DNA of 64,000 nt from Triops longicaudatus (Eukaryota; Arthropoda; Branchiopoda; Notostraca; Triopsidae): NCBI GenBank assembly GCA_022885665.1, contig JAGQDJ010000049.1, positions 310,502-374,501 of the forward strand, given 5' to 3'. A model generated the notes under the pieces. It was not told the origin of the DNA. It made no database searches and saw only the letters and a program-made list of their open reading frames with translations. The translations under genes were made by a program, and so were the position numbers. Positions 1 through 13,990 of the stretch are shown piece after piece (within the stretch, counting starts at the first letter, position 1; each line of letters begins with the position of its first letter).

Positions 1-3000
1 TTTTTTTTTTTTTATAGTTCAGCTTTGTCCATGACTTTCGTCTCTTTCAAGTGTTGTAAAGCCTAAGAGTAAATGAATTTTTTTGCAGTTTTGCGACTCA
101 AAATTTCTGTGTAATATGATGAAAGGTGCACATGAAGTACTACGGCAAGCAAAGTGATACAAAACTTCTCACAGAAAGCTGCTTCTCACTGTAACCTCTT
201 TATAAAAACTGCACCCGTTTTGCTATAGTTGCCATGAAAAGGCCTGGCCTTTTTTATTGGAACTCAGTTTTATCGTGACTTCATTTTTCCCACCTTCTGT
301 GAGTTCGAACTTTGAGAAATCCGAAAGGCTGCTGGCTATGTCAAGTGTGCTTCCTTTCAATCTCGCGCCCTCCCTGCCATGACTCATGTGATAACTTGAA
401 GCCTGGCAGCCTTTGCTTCGTTTTTCACATAAGACAAATGGGAAGTACGCTACTGAAAATCCACAGGCGGATGATTTTTTAACCGATTCGAAGGAATGCA
501 ACTTGTGCGAAATAACTGTCATCTCTTTGCTGAGAAACATCTCCAGGAAATTTATATCTTCCGTGTATCAATCACAAAGGCTTTAAATGAATATGGAGTT
601 CCATGGATGACTATTAATAAGGAGGTCTGTCATTTACTATGCTGATTGACCTGACAGGGGAACTACAAGAAAGTTACCTCTCGTATTACTAACTGGTTTC
701 GCATTTCCAACTTTACACTGTGAACTCTGCAACCAAATATTGGAAAAGGAAACGTAGGGTCTTCGGGTTACATCGGATGAAAGACAAACAACAAAACAGT
801 CGAGTTACAAGAAAGCCTAACAACAGATTGCGTGGAAACCCTTGTATCCTGTCAAGCAATGTAAATTAGGTTAGAGTGTATTTTGTATGGTGAATAAACT
901 TTAATTATTCGAAAATATAATACCTATCACTGTTAATACTAAAAAAGTTTCGCTCATCTTGGTGTTAGTGATAAAAATTAAGTGTCCGAAGGCGAAGAGT
1001 ACTAATAGCTTAGAGCTCAAATCTCTGTTTTATTGCAATACAGTAGGTTTCGACTTACTCATCGTCGATCTCATTGATTGATTACTTGCCCCTATCCCAT
1101 AACACCCTGACAAAGCAATGGGAAAATACCAAAAAAATGTATAAGACCTGTCTGAACACACCGCTTAATATATTTTGAGCTTAAGAAGCATAAGAGAGAC
1201 ATTTTAAGCTCGTATATCTCAATAATCCATAATTAGTGTCATACAGAAGAACAAATAAGGAAAGACCACTTTTGCCAAAAGAATGCGTTACTTAAAGCCA
1301 CAAAAACAAGGAGGTTGTTGCTCTGCTGACATAATAAAGATATCTGGTATCTAATTAACGAAGATTATTTAGTGTGAAACTACTTTGTAATTACATAGCT
1401 GACAGAAATGAATTTTTTTTTTTTTTGGATAACTAACAATTTCAGCAATATTTTAATGGTAGAAAAATACTCGTAGCAAAAGAAGTTTTTTATGATCCTC
1501 CGGGGCCAAGTCGAGGAAACTGAAAGCACCACTCAATCGTGTCTGACAGCCTTATACAATCTTCTCCCAGAAGAAATGAAGTGCTCTCATTCACTCCAAA
1601 GGAAAAAAAACGAGTGAAAATGTGGCCGCTTGAAGACGCCACCAAAGGAATAAGAATGACGACAACTTTTTTTCGTTCGAAAACAAACGGTAGTGTGACC
1701 TCAAAGATTTCCGGAAACTTTCTATATACTCTTCAAACTTGAGGGGGAAATAACAATCTTGTAAGCATTTCCTTGCCATATTTCTTCCTCTCTTTCACTC
1801 GTGTACCTTTTTCTTGTCCATCAGAAAGATTATCGAATAAAGATCTGAAACGCGTTCCTCGTTCATTTCGCAAACACGAGTCGAGTATTTGTCAATTAGA
1901 GCAATCTGATTGCCTTTTCTTTTCTCTCCCTATTCCTTACGCACTGTAGTACAGTACAATACCTCGTAAGGTGAAGACGGAGGAAGACAGAAAGCAAGAC
2001 ATGGCATGGAAAGTATGCCTCCCCCTCCCATCTCTGTCAATAACTAATGCTCTTGTAAATAAATGAGAACAACAGCACCTTGGCATCCCCATTCTCACTT
2101 CCATCACTTTCCCTTCGTCTCTGGTATTTTTCGTAGCTTGGTTGAATAAGACGAAGAATATTGGTGTTCTACTTTTTTATGGTACGCACAGATAGTACAC
2201 CAATGGATCAATAGCGCCCTCTTCTGGCTGTTTAATTCATTTTCATCTCCTAGTTTTTCTACTCTTCCAAAAGTAATCCTACATAGAACGTGTTCTAGCA
2301 TTCCAAACAGTGACTCATCGAGATAAGAGAAAAATCTTTTATAGTAGACCTGCAGTACAGAACTTAATGTGAGTCCTCCGCGTTCATTTGTATAGAGAAC
2401 AAATCAGGTTCTTGAAGTACTCTTCGTCCAAGCCCTAATTGCCTATCAATAATAGCTGAAATGCCGATTGGTCAAAATATCCACCTCTTAATTGTAATAA
2501 TTAGTATGTGACGTTCATTTTGCTGAAAGCAATTCGGTTTTTGAACACCACAGAGCGAAAGTCCCTTATAGCGTCCATGTGCCATCAAGCCGTTCATGTC
2601 TAGATTAGACGTTCATAACGTAAGACCTCCTTGACAGTTGTTGCAAATTTTTAACTAGAATTACGCTTACGTAGTGAGTACCAAGAAAAAATAATATGGA
2701 GAAACACTGGTTTATAACTGCTATTTCTTTATGAGAACTTTAATTTTTCAACACGAAATACTTTTTCCGTACTTTCTTACTTTACACACAAAAGATCGGC
2801 TCGGAGGCTTACACACCTGACAAATATCCATTCGTCAGCTGTGACTTAATGCATTCTTTTGTTTAGATAAGGGCTTGACTCTTACTGGAAGAATTTTTTT
2901 AATTAACTCTTTATATCTTTACAGGATGCATTTAAATTCACACATTAAGAGTGCTTTCTATTTCCCCATCACACCAAGGCCTAATCTAGACATGAAACTT

Positions 3001-6000
3001 ACAAATCTTCCTCGTTAACTCGCGACACCTGGAGTGTCGCACAGGTTTCATTCGCCGTTCTCACAATGCGTACAAACGACATTGTTCATCATGCAAATTC
3101 CCGCAGCAATTCTCGTTTTACCCAAAATTACCCAACAGCTTATTTCTTCCAATGCGCAAGCTTATTTTCTCAAAAATAGCCGATGACGATGTACGTCGCT
3201 AATGCGACGTCGATCGTCTTAAAAACAAGTATACTTATTTTCTGAACGATGTTTTCATCGTAGGTACAGAATGACAGCGGGACTTCTGACTTTTTTTTTC
3301 ACTGCAATTTTTGAGTTCACTATTTTCGATTTCGAAAAATCTACGTGGTAATCCCGCGCACTGTAGCTCAGTTGCAAGTGCTATTTAAAGTACTATTTTT
3401 TTTAAGAGAATAATGCGTTGACATACTTCAATGCGTCACACAAAAAGCAATTGCTTACATGGTGAAAGTGTATTGCAAGGGCTATCAATGTGTCATGGAG
3501 AAAAAATCAGACGTGACGGATTGCCATGCGACAGTTTGCAGATTTCAGCTGCTCCACTGGATGTACTGGATGCACTGGCAGTACTGGATGCAAAACTTCT
3601 GAGTCTCTTTTTCTTCTAAAACTTGAAGCCCGTTTTGTCTTTCAGTCAATACGTCATTAATTTTATCACATAAGACTTGGTGATAAGAGGGAAAGAAAAA
3701 CTATGTTTTAGCCATAATTAATGCGAAAATACAGCACAAAATTTACTCCCTTTTTAAACTTAATTAAGGGACTATAGTTACAGAAAGAATAGTCAGTATC
3801 ATGGCCTTTAATTAAACAGAAGTATTTCTACCTTTACGTCATGATGTAATGAGAGAGTGATGGCTTTGCCTCGCATTATAGACGACATATATATTAAAAC
3901 AAAAGCATGCTCTTTGTTTTGTATACCACAGGTATAAACTCCGAAATAGAAATTTTGTTGAAAGTCTTTTGACACGTATAATGTCCGTGTAAGCTCTTCA
4001 AAGACCGTCGCTTTTATGACATGAAGAGAATGTGAAATTTAAATTTCCCTTCCTTTTTCTTTTTATTTTTTTTTTAATAAAACAAGTAAAAATTAACATA
4101 ACCTTGATTTTGTTTCTAGAAAATAAGGAGTAGAAATTTAAAAAAATGTACTTATCAACCCGACAAGAAATTCACATCACACAATCTTTCCACCTAAAAG
4201 GAGAGGAAAAAAGAAATTATCTATTTGGAGTGAATCCACCTCGTGCTGGCCAGTCAAGGAGATAAAAAGCAAGCGTTCCGACTTGATTTTAGCGTCCAGT
4301 CAGGGTACACTAACCCACTAGCCCAAGGACAAAAAAGGGGTAAAGGGATCAGTCTTGTCTACAAGAGTTTTTCTTCTGCTTGGAAGCAAAAGCTTGGTTT
4401 TACTTCGGGTTCCCTTTTTCATTAAATTGATGATAACAAGCGCAATTAAGGGCATGGAGTGTAATAACAAGGGTCGTTAAAAAGCGTAGATGAGTAACCG
4501 TAGTGATGGGATGGACAGTCGTTGCCTAAAAGAGCAACGTTGATTTAGACATATTGACAAATTTTTTTCCTCTCTCAACCTTATGATCTTGCTGGTACAC
4601 TATCTCTGAAAGGAAATACAAGCCAAATAGCTTCAATACTGATAACTTTATCTCAACGAGCGCACATGAAAACAAAGTGAGTCCTCTACTTAAATGATGA
4701 AACCTATGGATGAGATTGGTCCATCGTAAGTCGAAGGCTCAAACAATTTTTATAGTTATAACATTCTTGGAGCGACCAAACCATCGTAAAAACATTAGCC
4801 ATGTACCAATACAAACTTTTGTTTTGATTGTTATAGTTCGAAAAAGACGTTACGTACGAGAAATTCAGAGGTTCGAATTGCGTAAGTGATAATTTTAATG
4901 ATACTTTAAAGCTGATGCTCGAAGAGTTTATTTTTTTATTTTATTTTATTATTTTTTATTATTTTCGTAAAATGTGGATTTAAAATTTGATAGTTTGGAA
5001 GTTTTACTGTATTTCTAAAGCGTTCATAGTTAATTTAAAAGAGTGAAAATGTTAATTAAGTATAAAAAATAAAAATTAAATGTAAAAAAAGTGGATCTTA
5101 AGTTTCGCAGAATAATTTTCATATGAACGACTTTTCTTGTTCCCCCACAGGAGTTGGGTCACGTTGCAGAACGAGTGCCCACGAAGTGCAGATGGAGCAT
5201 CCCTGTTCGTGTTTTATACCTGGTGATCGCAACGACAAAGCACAAAGATTTATTGTAAATTATCTCAAACATCGTATTGTACCTTTGGGGCAAAGAAAAC
5301 TGAGATTCTACAGTTGCATTGCCTCACCTTCATCCGATCGCCCCGCCAGAAATCTACGTGAAGTATTTTGTAGCCCTGTCACCCATTATGGAAGACTAAG
5401 ACTACGTCACTTCTGAACTCTTATAGAATTGTTCATTCACTATAGAAATGATCCAAACTGCAAGTTTGTAATAAAGGTAAAGATTAATCTCATGCGAGTC
5501 CTTGTTTTAAAGAGGTATGAGCCCACTCTTTTGCACAAGGACTCGCTATTTGTGACTTCTTTCTCTGTAAGCTTCTCAGTTGCACAAAAGGCCCTAATGC
5601 AGAATGCGTAAACTTATAATAAACAAGAACAAGGCTGGTAGCACTAGTTGAAGAGAACATGTACTCGCCATCCTTCCTTGCTGAATAGTGTCAATAAAAT
5701 CATGTACATAACCGTGACTGTCTTTTTTAACTTGGTAAGGAAAAACACAACTGGTGGACAAGGAGTACACTAAGTAAGCTGAATACGTAACTAAATGAAT
5801 ATGGCGCGACAGATAACGCAAGAGAAGTTCTTTCAATTGTCTGACTTTCATTACGTATATGTTTTACATAATATAGAGAATATTACGAAAAAAATGTGAC
5901 TTGGTGATCATAAAAAATATCGTGAGATTTACTTCATCACAACTTAGCAGGCAAATACGTTTGAGACTTCAAACACTCAAAATTCACGATTTTCAACATA

Positions 6001-6666
6001 GGTGACTTCGCATTACTTTTCCTCGCAGCTTAGGTGATAGAAACGTAGAGGAACTAAGGGCATTAGAGACTGACAAGTGACTCTTACAACATTTTGAACG
6101 AACAAAGTGCTGTTTGCATGACATAGAATAAGATCTAACAACAATACATTAAAAGTTTAGTGACTGATTCTGCAACGTAATTTTACGCAGCACAAACGAG
6201 TTCGATATTTATCTTGACAGACAATCGACTCGTTCCTCTGCCTCGTTTGTGTAAATCAGACAGCAATAACCGTGTGCAGTAAATGAAAATCGTTAGCCTT
6301 TTTAACAACTTTAAAAAAAAAAAAAAAATCAGGACTTTTTTGCGGGGTGGGGGGTGGGAGGCTCGGGGGCAAAGGAACAAAACAGAGCTGGATCACTAAC
6401 GTAGGTAGACAGCTGCTTTTATTAACAAAATTTTTAATAAGCATATATTAAACGACTCAAAAGAGAAAAGAGTATGTAAACAGAGCATCACCATAAATCT
6501 TTCTTACATTCCGAAGGTAAACAATGTCGCGACCACGATGTCAATTTTCAGACAGTCTTTTCGCATACGAGTGTTTTATGCTAAGAGTACATTTCTACGT
6601 AGTGCAAATTTCTGAAATGTGTTCAAGGAGCGCAGGTACACTCAAAATAAAATTATTTTTTCTCTA
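1..6666. other. Non-coding stretch, no gene recognised
   Basis: I see no ORF resembling a known protein on either strand. The region is AT-rich, with a poly-T run at the very start, a T/A-rich patch near 4927-4967, and an A-run followed by a G-rich patch near 6312-6365. An open frame at 5123-5416 follows an acceptor-like poly-pyrimidine/CAG at about 5140-5150, but I could not match it to any family or find partner exons. Confidence 0.5.
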
Positions 6667-6829
6667 GGGAGCGTACTTTAATGGCGCCATTAGAAATTTG
6701 CCACTTTTGGACCCCATCCCCCGCGTCCGTCATCAATTTTGGCTATTTCTCTATTCTTATAACATCCAGCGTCATCACTGGCCTACCCGAACATCCATCC
6801 CCGTGATGGCGCCATTAAAGTACGCTCCC
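6667..6829. mobile_element. MITE-like element with perfect 24-bp terminal inverted repeats
   Basis: The 24 bases at 6667-6690 are the exact reverse complement of 6806-6829; the arm begins GGGAGCGTACTTTAATGG. The arms flank 115 bp with no ORF, giving a 163-bp element. This size, the exact arms and the lack of coding capacity fit a non-autonomous DNA transposon. No clear target-site duplication is visible, so the superfamily cannot be assigned. The arm is itself partly palindromic (GGCGCC). Confidence 0.75.
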
Positions 6830-9800
6830 CTTTGTATTAATGACTAGTTCAGTTCCATAACTTTAATTTGTTACAAGATTTGCGCATGTACTTTGAAACA
6901 AAAAACTTACAGCCTTGGGGTTGCGTTATAGCAATACAAAAACAGAACATTTTACATCCAACGCATTTTATCGCTATATAATGCTCCTTCTTTTTACTAA
7001 AATACGAAAAAGAGAACAAAAATATATAAAAAAAGAAACAAAACGAGCAAACACCTAAGGGCAGCTTTGCTTAGTATAGGCAGATCTTCGGAAAGCGTTT
7101 TTGACTAAAACCACTGATGGGCTTACAAACTTGCCATTTTAGGCCGCTATAGCACTCTCTACGAGCACCGACCACGTTCTAAAGGTTGGACAAATATAAA
7201 GCAGCAGATGGGTTTGCCCTTTTTACCCTGCTGGAACTGTGATGTGGCAGGAAATTGCTGGGCAACGGTCAATAATAAACTTCAGAACGCTTTCGGGGCA
7301 AATCGCTGGTACAGAAGGAAAAAATAGTCGTCGGGGATGAACCAAGATATGTGGTTAAGCAAAGAATGGGGGCATGGAATGTCCCATTGTTAACAATGAA
7401 CTAGATCGGCAGAAAACGCGAGCCTAGATCGATATGTAAATCAAATACTGTGGAAACGACTGTTTTGGACCCAAAGCTCTGCACCCACACCAGTGTGAAA
7501 GCGAAGACTTATGCATCGAGGCAACGGTGCACTGAGTAAAGACTCGGTGGCAATAAAAGCTAACCGAGCCTGTAACAGGAATGACGGTTCATGCCAAGCT
7601 TTCCTTTAATTTAATAGTTAGAAGAGAGGGTGAGATGGTGTGAAATTGGGAGAGTATCTTGCTAGTGTATGTAGCTAGTCTGAGAGCTAACGAAAAGTTT
7701 GCTTAAGCTGCAGTATCCGCTTCTGGCAAACTTACAAGAAAAACTTACAAGGGAGATATTAGATTACTAGATGCCAAGATGGTGTCTACGGCGTTCTGGG
7801 AATGACTACAAAATCAGCTAAGAGGTGGCTCAAGAGTCCTTTCTTAGGAGGAAATGGTGAACATTACTTTGGCCCTGTTTCCTCACCGTAAAAATGTTCC
7901 GTTGTAGGAACGAGAAACCGACAACTCAGCACCGTAGTCATAATCCACCTAGAGTACTTCAACGCTAAGTTCTATGTGGTCATGTTTCCACAGAATGTGA
8001 ATTTCTTTTAGAGTAAGGAATAATAAGTTTGGTCGAATTTAAATTATTAGCGCTAATCAATGATACATGGATAGCTAGGGACAGATGATACACGATATCA
8101 GTGATGCATCCATACCTAAGGACAAATAGAACAGTTTTCGCCAGCAGATATAGTACAGTCTTGTGAAATTTTGTAGGCGTGGAGAAAAGTTTCGCCAATT
8201 GCTGATAAATTACTTCTATAAATAGTTGAGTAACGCTTTCAAGGCGACTTTCATGAAAGTCATCCTACTTTCTAACTAATTCTGTTGGCGACTCTCCTTT
8301 TCAATTAAGATTTGTTGCTAGACATGTGAAAAGGTCACAAAGCACAATTATCACTGTTCTCTAACTACACAAGCCTCTTTAAAGATCAGCGACTAAAGAA
8401 CTCTCGCAAGACAAACTAGATCTTACGAGACGTTCAACGTAAATTCGTAAGAGATAAAACATTTTGTTAAATTTCAGTCAGTTCATTTGATTGTCATTAA
8501 TTGTAATTTCCAACGGCAGCACTGATGTTATTAATGGCATAGTGGTGGAGCGCACAATCGTAAAGGTATGGCCTCTAATAAACTACAGGCCCCTTTGCCC
8601 ATTAGCGGACCGATATTAGTAACATACTTCACACATTTCACATTGCAAGGAAATTTGTCCGGCATTTTTGGTTTTCGCAACACATAAAATGACGGTTTCT
8701 GAAATTGTGTAATAAGACGAGCTGAACTCAGCAATATGATCACTCAGGAATCTCAGCGAGGCACTGTGTACACCACTGTTAAAATTCCACTTTACTTGCA
8801 CAAATTGAACGCTGCTTACGCCTCTCTGTGACAACAGACTTTGTATATTTATTCTTCTTGCAAACGTGTCACTTGTCAATTGTTTTGCGCTGAGTGGAGT
8901 TTAAGGACTTGCGGGCAGCATTGGGTGTTTTCGTGGCCGATTTTCCAATTATGGTGAAATCCTTTGCAGATATTTTCGTATAACAAAGTTGCGTCTGACT
9001 TTGAGAGTTCGGTGAGTTATAGGCGTTAAAAAAGTGGTTCACTTAATTTGGAAAACCAAGCTGATTTTTTTTTAGTTATTTATTTAAAGCGAATGCAAAA
9101 TTGGAAATTATTTTACTACAATTGCACTAGCATCTTCGAGATTGCCTGCACATAATTCAGCAACAGAAACCTACAAGAATGATTAACCGTTTTTAAGTTA
9201 TTATTACGACTACTTTTCTACTTGACTGCGACTTTCAGAGCAGCGAGGTTGCTGTTGACCTCGAGGTAAAAAGATCCGCTTCAACGGGCAAATGATTTGA
9301 CATGAAATAAAATGTGGCTGTAACTTACAGTTTATTTGACATAGTTACCTTTTAATTTCAGTACTCTTCCGTAGAAGTGGGTAATTCCGCTTTCAGTGCC
9401 TTTACAAAATGGGTTTTCTAAAAGCAATGGACCGCCGAAGTTTTTTCGCTAGTCTACCGCGTAAACAGCGATTCATAAAGTCGAGCGTATCCTCTTAAAT
9501 CAGTCATAACTAATGCTATGCTTAAGGATAGCCTTATACAGCTGCATTGCACTGTATGCTGGTCCGTACTGGTTTATGCCCAACGACTAGAGAACACGGC
9601 AGTTGTTTACGCCATTCTCACAACTTGCTTGTGAAGTCCATTTATAAAAATGATTATTTACCTCACTACATCTTTAGCTGCCAGGGCCGGAACTGTTTAC
9701 ATGACAAGAGTACAAGAAAACTTATATTGTGAAATGCAATAGCTAACTCCATTCGGATACGGTTCAAAACGGGAAGATTGCTCTCTCCTCGGTGTTGTCA

Positions 9801-9885
9801 TAGCAACGAAAGCTATTTTTCGCGCGAGATAAGTTCGTTTGTAAACATTGGCATCGCGTGATATCAAAAGCTCATTGTCTTTGAA
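6830..9885. other. Intergenic stretch upstream of the deaminase gene
   Basis: Nothing recognisable is encoded here on either strand. Open frames are short and do not resemble known families. The last few hundred bases presumably hold the promoter and 5' UTR of the gene starting at 9886, but no TATA box or initiator stands out. Confidence 0.5.
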
Positions 9886-12166
9886 ATGGAAAAAACTTTC
9901 AAGTGTATGCCGAAAATAGTAAGTTCCATACTTTAAAGTAAATCTATTGATCATTTGAAAGTTAAAAACAACTTGTTTTTAGGAACTGCATGCTCATTTG
10001 AATGGCAGCTTAAGCAAATCTACAATTCAGGAACTCATTCGAATGAAACGTGAAAGAGAGGGTGTCACGCCAGAAAATATTAAAATATTGGAAAGTGCTC
10101 AAGCTGTCACCGCAGATGATCCCGATTTTAGTTTAGACAAGTAAAAAAGCAGTGTTCATGATAGCGATTGACATTTTCGCTATCTAGAAAATATAAGAAT
10201 AATTTATTTTTCGCTGTTGTAAAGGAGTATCTTTAGCGACGCTGACAGCTCTTCGTCTGTGAAGGATTTTTTACTTCAACGGTCTCTTTTATAAATCCTA
10301 CTCAATTTACGAATTTTTTTTTCAATCATCTGTATAATGCGCAGAGGATGAAAAAGCAATGTGTTCGTTTAATTAGTATACGGAATATTTCTATAGCCAA
10401 AATCAGCAAGATTGTGGTTTCTAATGCACTTTTTTAAAACTTGCTCTCAAAAAAAGTGGCGTTTTAGGATAAATAAAGGAATCGTCGATTGAAAAACTGT
10501 TCGGGGAATGTTCACAGATACCTGGAACTCTTGGGTTGTGTCATCATTAATAGCATAAGGAATTTATTGACAGAAAAAGTCTTTTTCACACTGTTATCTT
10601 AAGGATGCAGCTTGCTTCGCAAACATTGCTGAGCATCCGCGCATGATGATGTGTTCCACCTAAAGAGTCTTTTTGTCGGTTTTGCATCATTTACTTCCGA
10701 ACAAGAACTGAATTCAGGACTACGCTATCTTCAGTATAATGCAGAAGACTGTAAATGCTCTTCGGTATATTTCTATAAACACAGGTAGCGGAAATAACAC
10801 GTATGGTTGAATTCACAAGCGTAGTGAAGGAAGGCTTTTTCACATTCTTATTTCACGAAAGTAAAACGACTTCTTTTCATTGTTTGAATGTCTGTATAGG
10901 TGTTTTGCGTTGTTTGGACTAATACATCAAATTACTCAATATCCCGAAGCAATACGAAAAGCGACAAAAGATGTCATTAAGGATTTCTGGGAAGATGGAG
11001 TCCATTACTTGGAAATCCGAACGACACCCAAGCAGATTCCGAACAAAATGACTTTTCAAGAATATTTGGATGCTGTTATCCTTGCCATCAAGTGAATGAA
11101 AAGTGCAATGGGGAAGGAAGTGAACCATTTTAGAGCTGTTTGCTAACCTATTTTTCTTTTGTGTACCTTTCTTCTTGCGACAATTTTAGAGAGAATACGC
11201 TCCCAGTCACGGTAAAACTTTTAATCTCCATTGATCGGAGTAAGGGCTTGGATATTGCGTCGCAAATCCTTGACTTGGCCGTTTCCAATTTCCGAACGCA
11301 TCCGGACATTATTGTGGGCTTGGATGTCAGTGGCAACATGATTGGAAGTCACATCACGGATTTCTTTCCGCTTTTGGAACAAGCTCGGCAAGTTGGTTTG
11401 AAACTCTCCATACATATTGCGGAAGTAAAAACCACTTTTTTTTTCTTGAAGCTCAGTAAGAAAGAAAACTCATTTTTTGCCCCTCTTTTGCATAAGAAAT
11501 GAGATTTTTCCCTGAATTTTACTTTTTATTACGAAAATTTTAAAGGAAAAATAAAGCAAACTAAAGAAGGAAATATCCTTTTAAGGTCCATGATGATAAA
11601 GAAACAGAAGCCGTCTTACGATTTCATCCTCATCGAATCGGCCATGGCACGTTCATTCCTCCGATCCGTTGTAAAAATCCGCTGCTGCTGCAACTCTTGA
11701 AAGAACGTTTGATCCCGTTAGGTGCGTTACTATTGACTGTCACCTGTGAAAACGCCTTCTCATCTTCTGCTTATACACTGCCTTTTCTTTTTGTCTTCCT
11801 TTTAGAACTGTGTTTGACGTCCAACCTCAAGTGCAATACCGTTACTGCTTACGAAGATCACCACTTAGGGCTCGTGTTGGAGGAAAAGCTTCCTTTCGCT
11901 CTCTGTGTAAGCTAAGCACAATATTTGGGGAAGAAAAATGAGCTCTCAACGAACCTTTTCTTTTTTTCCAGACTGACGATAAAGGTGTTTTTGATAGTAC
12001 TCTATCACAAGAATACTCTATAGTTGCTCAAACCTTTGGGTTAACCACGCGACAGCTATGGAAAATTTCGTTTGACAGCATCAGCTACATATTTGCCGGA
12101 GAGGAAGATAAGTGCCGTCTACGTGCAGTTTTCCAACAGTGGCTGGAGCGCAATGAGTTGAATTAA
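9886..12166 (+). CDS. ADAL: Adenosine deaminase-like protein (N6-methyl-AMP deaminase type)
   Basis: Seven coding exons: 9886-9918, 9983-10140, 10900-11091, 11190-11424, 11586-11721, 11806-11906, 11972-12166. They join in phase to 349 aa, close to human ADAL (about 355 aa). The metal-binding HxH lies at residues 14-16 in ELHAHLNGSLS, the HIAE segment near 203-206, HRIGHGTF near 222-229 with the zinc-ligand His at 226, and the catalytic DD of TDDKGVF at 287-288. All key residues of the family are present, so the enzyme should be active. Family members remove the N6-methyl amine from N6-methyl-AMP to give IMP in the cytosol. The ATG is chosen because an 11-codon exon reading ...MPKI precedes ELHAHL, as in known orthologues. 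The 759-bp second intron is the longest; a small extra exon there is possible but not needed. It is the only identified gene on the plus strand. Confidence 0.93.
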
Positions 12167-12767
12167 CGCTGTGTTTGTTAGAATAGTGAGTGGGATACCG
12201 AAGACATAAACATGGTGTAGTGATTGCAAAATTGCGAAACTTCATCATGGCGGTTCTACAATCGAAAGTTGGGGCGATTTTAGGATCATCAGCGTGTGCC
12301 AGATATTGAGTGCAAGCTATTTTATTGTTGAATACAGGACGCGTAGTTGACTTACTACACCGGACAGATACGTTGAATGACTATTAAAGAATATATATAC
12401 CGGCAACCATCACTTAGTTCAGCAGAAGCTAACATTTTCAGAATACAGCTTAAAATTAGGTAGTATGTCGCTAATGTATAATTAAGTTAGTTTACTCATT
12501 AATACATAATTTATGATTATGTCATTGTCCGGAGTCGTTATTAATAGCTAACGCTTGGGTACGTCTTGTTCATGTACAGAAAAAACGCTCACTAAAATAA
12601 TTACTTCGTCGACTTAGTTCGTGCTGATAGCTTGTAGACAGTGCAGACACTATTTCTTGCAACAAACTAATAAATTAGACTCTTGAAAGTAACACCGTTT
12701 TTGTCCCAGTCTCGTTAGTGTTTTGCCTATTTGCCTGACCGTGAAGTGGTAAAAGAAATCATTGCAT
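12167..12767. other. 3' flank of the deaminase gene, no gene seen
   Basis: About 600 AT-rich bases following the stop codon. They presumably carry the 3' UTR and polyadenylation region of the upstream gene. I see no ORF or repeat here. Confidence 0.4.
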
Positions 12768-13015
<248 letters not shown>

Positions 13016-13697
13016 CCTAGCTGAAAGAATTCTAAGAAATAATAAATGAACAGCTCTAGTGTTCATAAATGACAAGTGAACGATCAACATACCATAAGTA
13101 ACATTTATATTTCAAATAACGAAAGGAATGCAAAGCGTTTTGCTCTGCTGATTGTTAATGTGTTTATACTGATTTAACTAGAATGCTTTTTTTAGTTTTT
13201 TAGTTTTTTTTTTTTATTTTTTACTTAGCTTTACAAATTTCAACTATTGCCTATGAGATGTGAAGCAGTGTTATGAATGTGTATTTTTTTTGTTATTTTA
13301 TTCAATTTTGAGTTCATAAGTTCAATATCAATTTACGGACGACATTCAAGGAGATTCCTCATACTTTGTCTGCAATAAGATTCCTGTAATTCCAAATTCA
13401 TCAATTGGAATAACTTGAAAATGTTCTGTACGTCGTAATACATAGAAATTTGCCTGAACCTTAAGTGTTGACTATAGTACTTTATTTTGAACAAACGTCC
13501 TGACAGAAAGAAGTCTAGAAATAATCAAAGAACAGTACTAGTTAGCATCTGTGACAAATTACATAGGAAACAAACCACCGGATTTTTTGGTATTTAAAAC
13601 AAGTAATCAGTAAGGTAAGCAACGACTTGATTAATGGAGACTGTTGTTTCAAAAATCTGTGTTGAATTTATATACATGTTTACGATACATGAAATAT
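13016..13697. other. Intergenic stretch, no gene recognised
   Basis: AT-rich sequence with T-runs near 13188-13216 and no conserved ORF. Confidence 0.4.
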
Positions 13698-13990
13698 AAG
13701 GTGATTTGGCCGAGCGGTTTAAGTCCTGGGCTTGAGATCGTGAGGTCGTGGGTTCGATTCCCCGTGTCTGGGGATTTGGTTTTTCAGAGCAAAAGACACT
13801 GTCTCTCCCTTGTCCTGCTTTCCATGGTACCTGGTATATCCCAATAACACGGGATTACCCAGAGTATCAGTGGAAACAGCATGTGTAGCAGGAAAAGGGA
13901 AAGGAAAGGGTGAACGAGACCTAGGAAAGCATGATGCTGGCATCGTGCATCGCACTTTTTCCCATGTTATTCCTTATGGGATTTCAAACT
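13698..13990 (+). mobile_element. tRNA-derived SINE-like element (Leu/Ser-type A and B boxes)
   Basis: The head has an RNA polymerase III A box (TGGCCGAGCGG) and, about 40 bases on, a B box (GGTTCGATTCC near 13751), in the arrangement of a Leu or Ser tRNA. The anticodon and acceptor stems do not pair properly and the T-stem is imperfect, so it is not a functional tRNA. The unrelated body after the B box fits a SINE. The 3' boundary given is approximate, and no second copy is present in this window to define it. Confidence 0.45.

Noticed and set aside
5123..5416. Plus-strand open frame of 97 codons after an acceptor-like site
   Set aside because: No family match, no partner exons and no coding signal beyond openness.
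13698..13775. Functional tRNA gene
   Set aside because: A and B boxes are good, but the anticodon and acceptor stems do not pair and the T-stem is imperfect.
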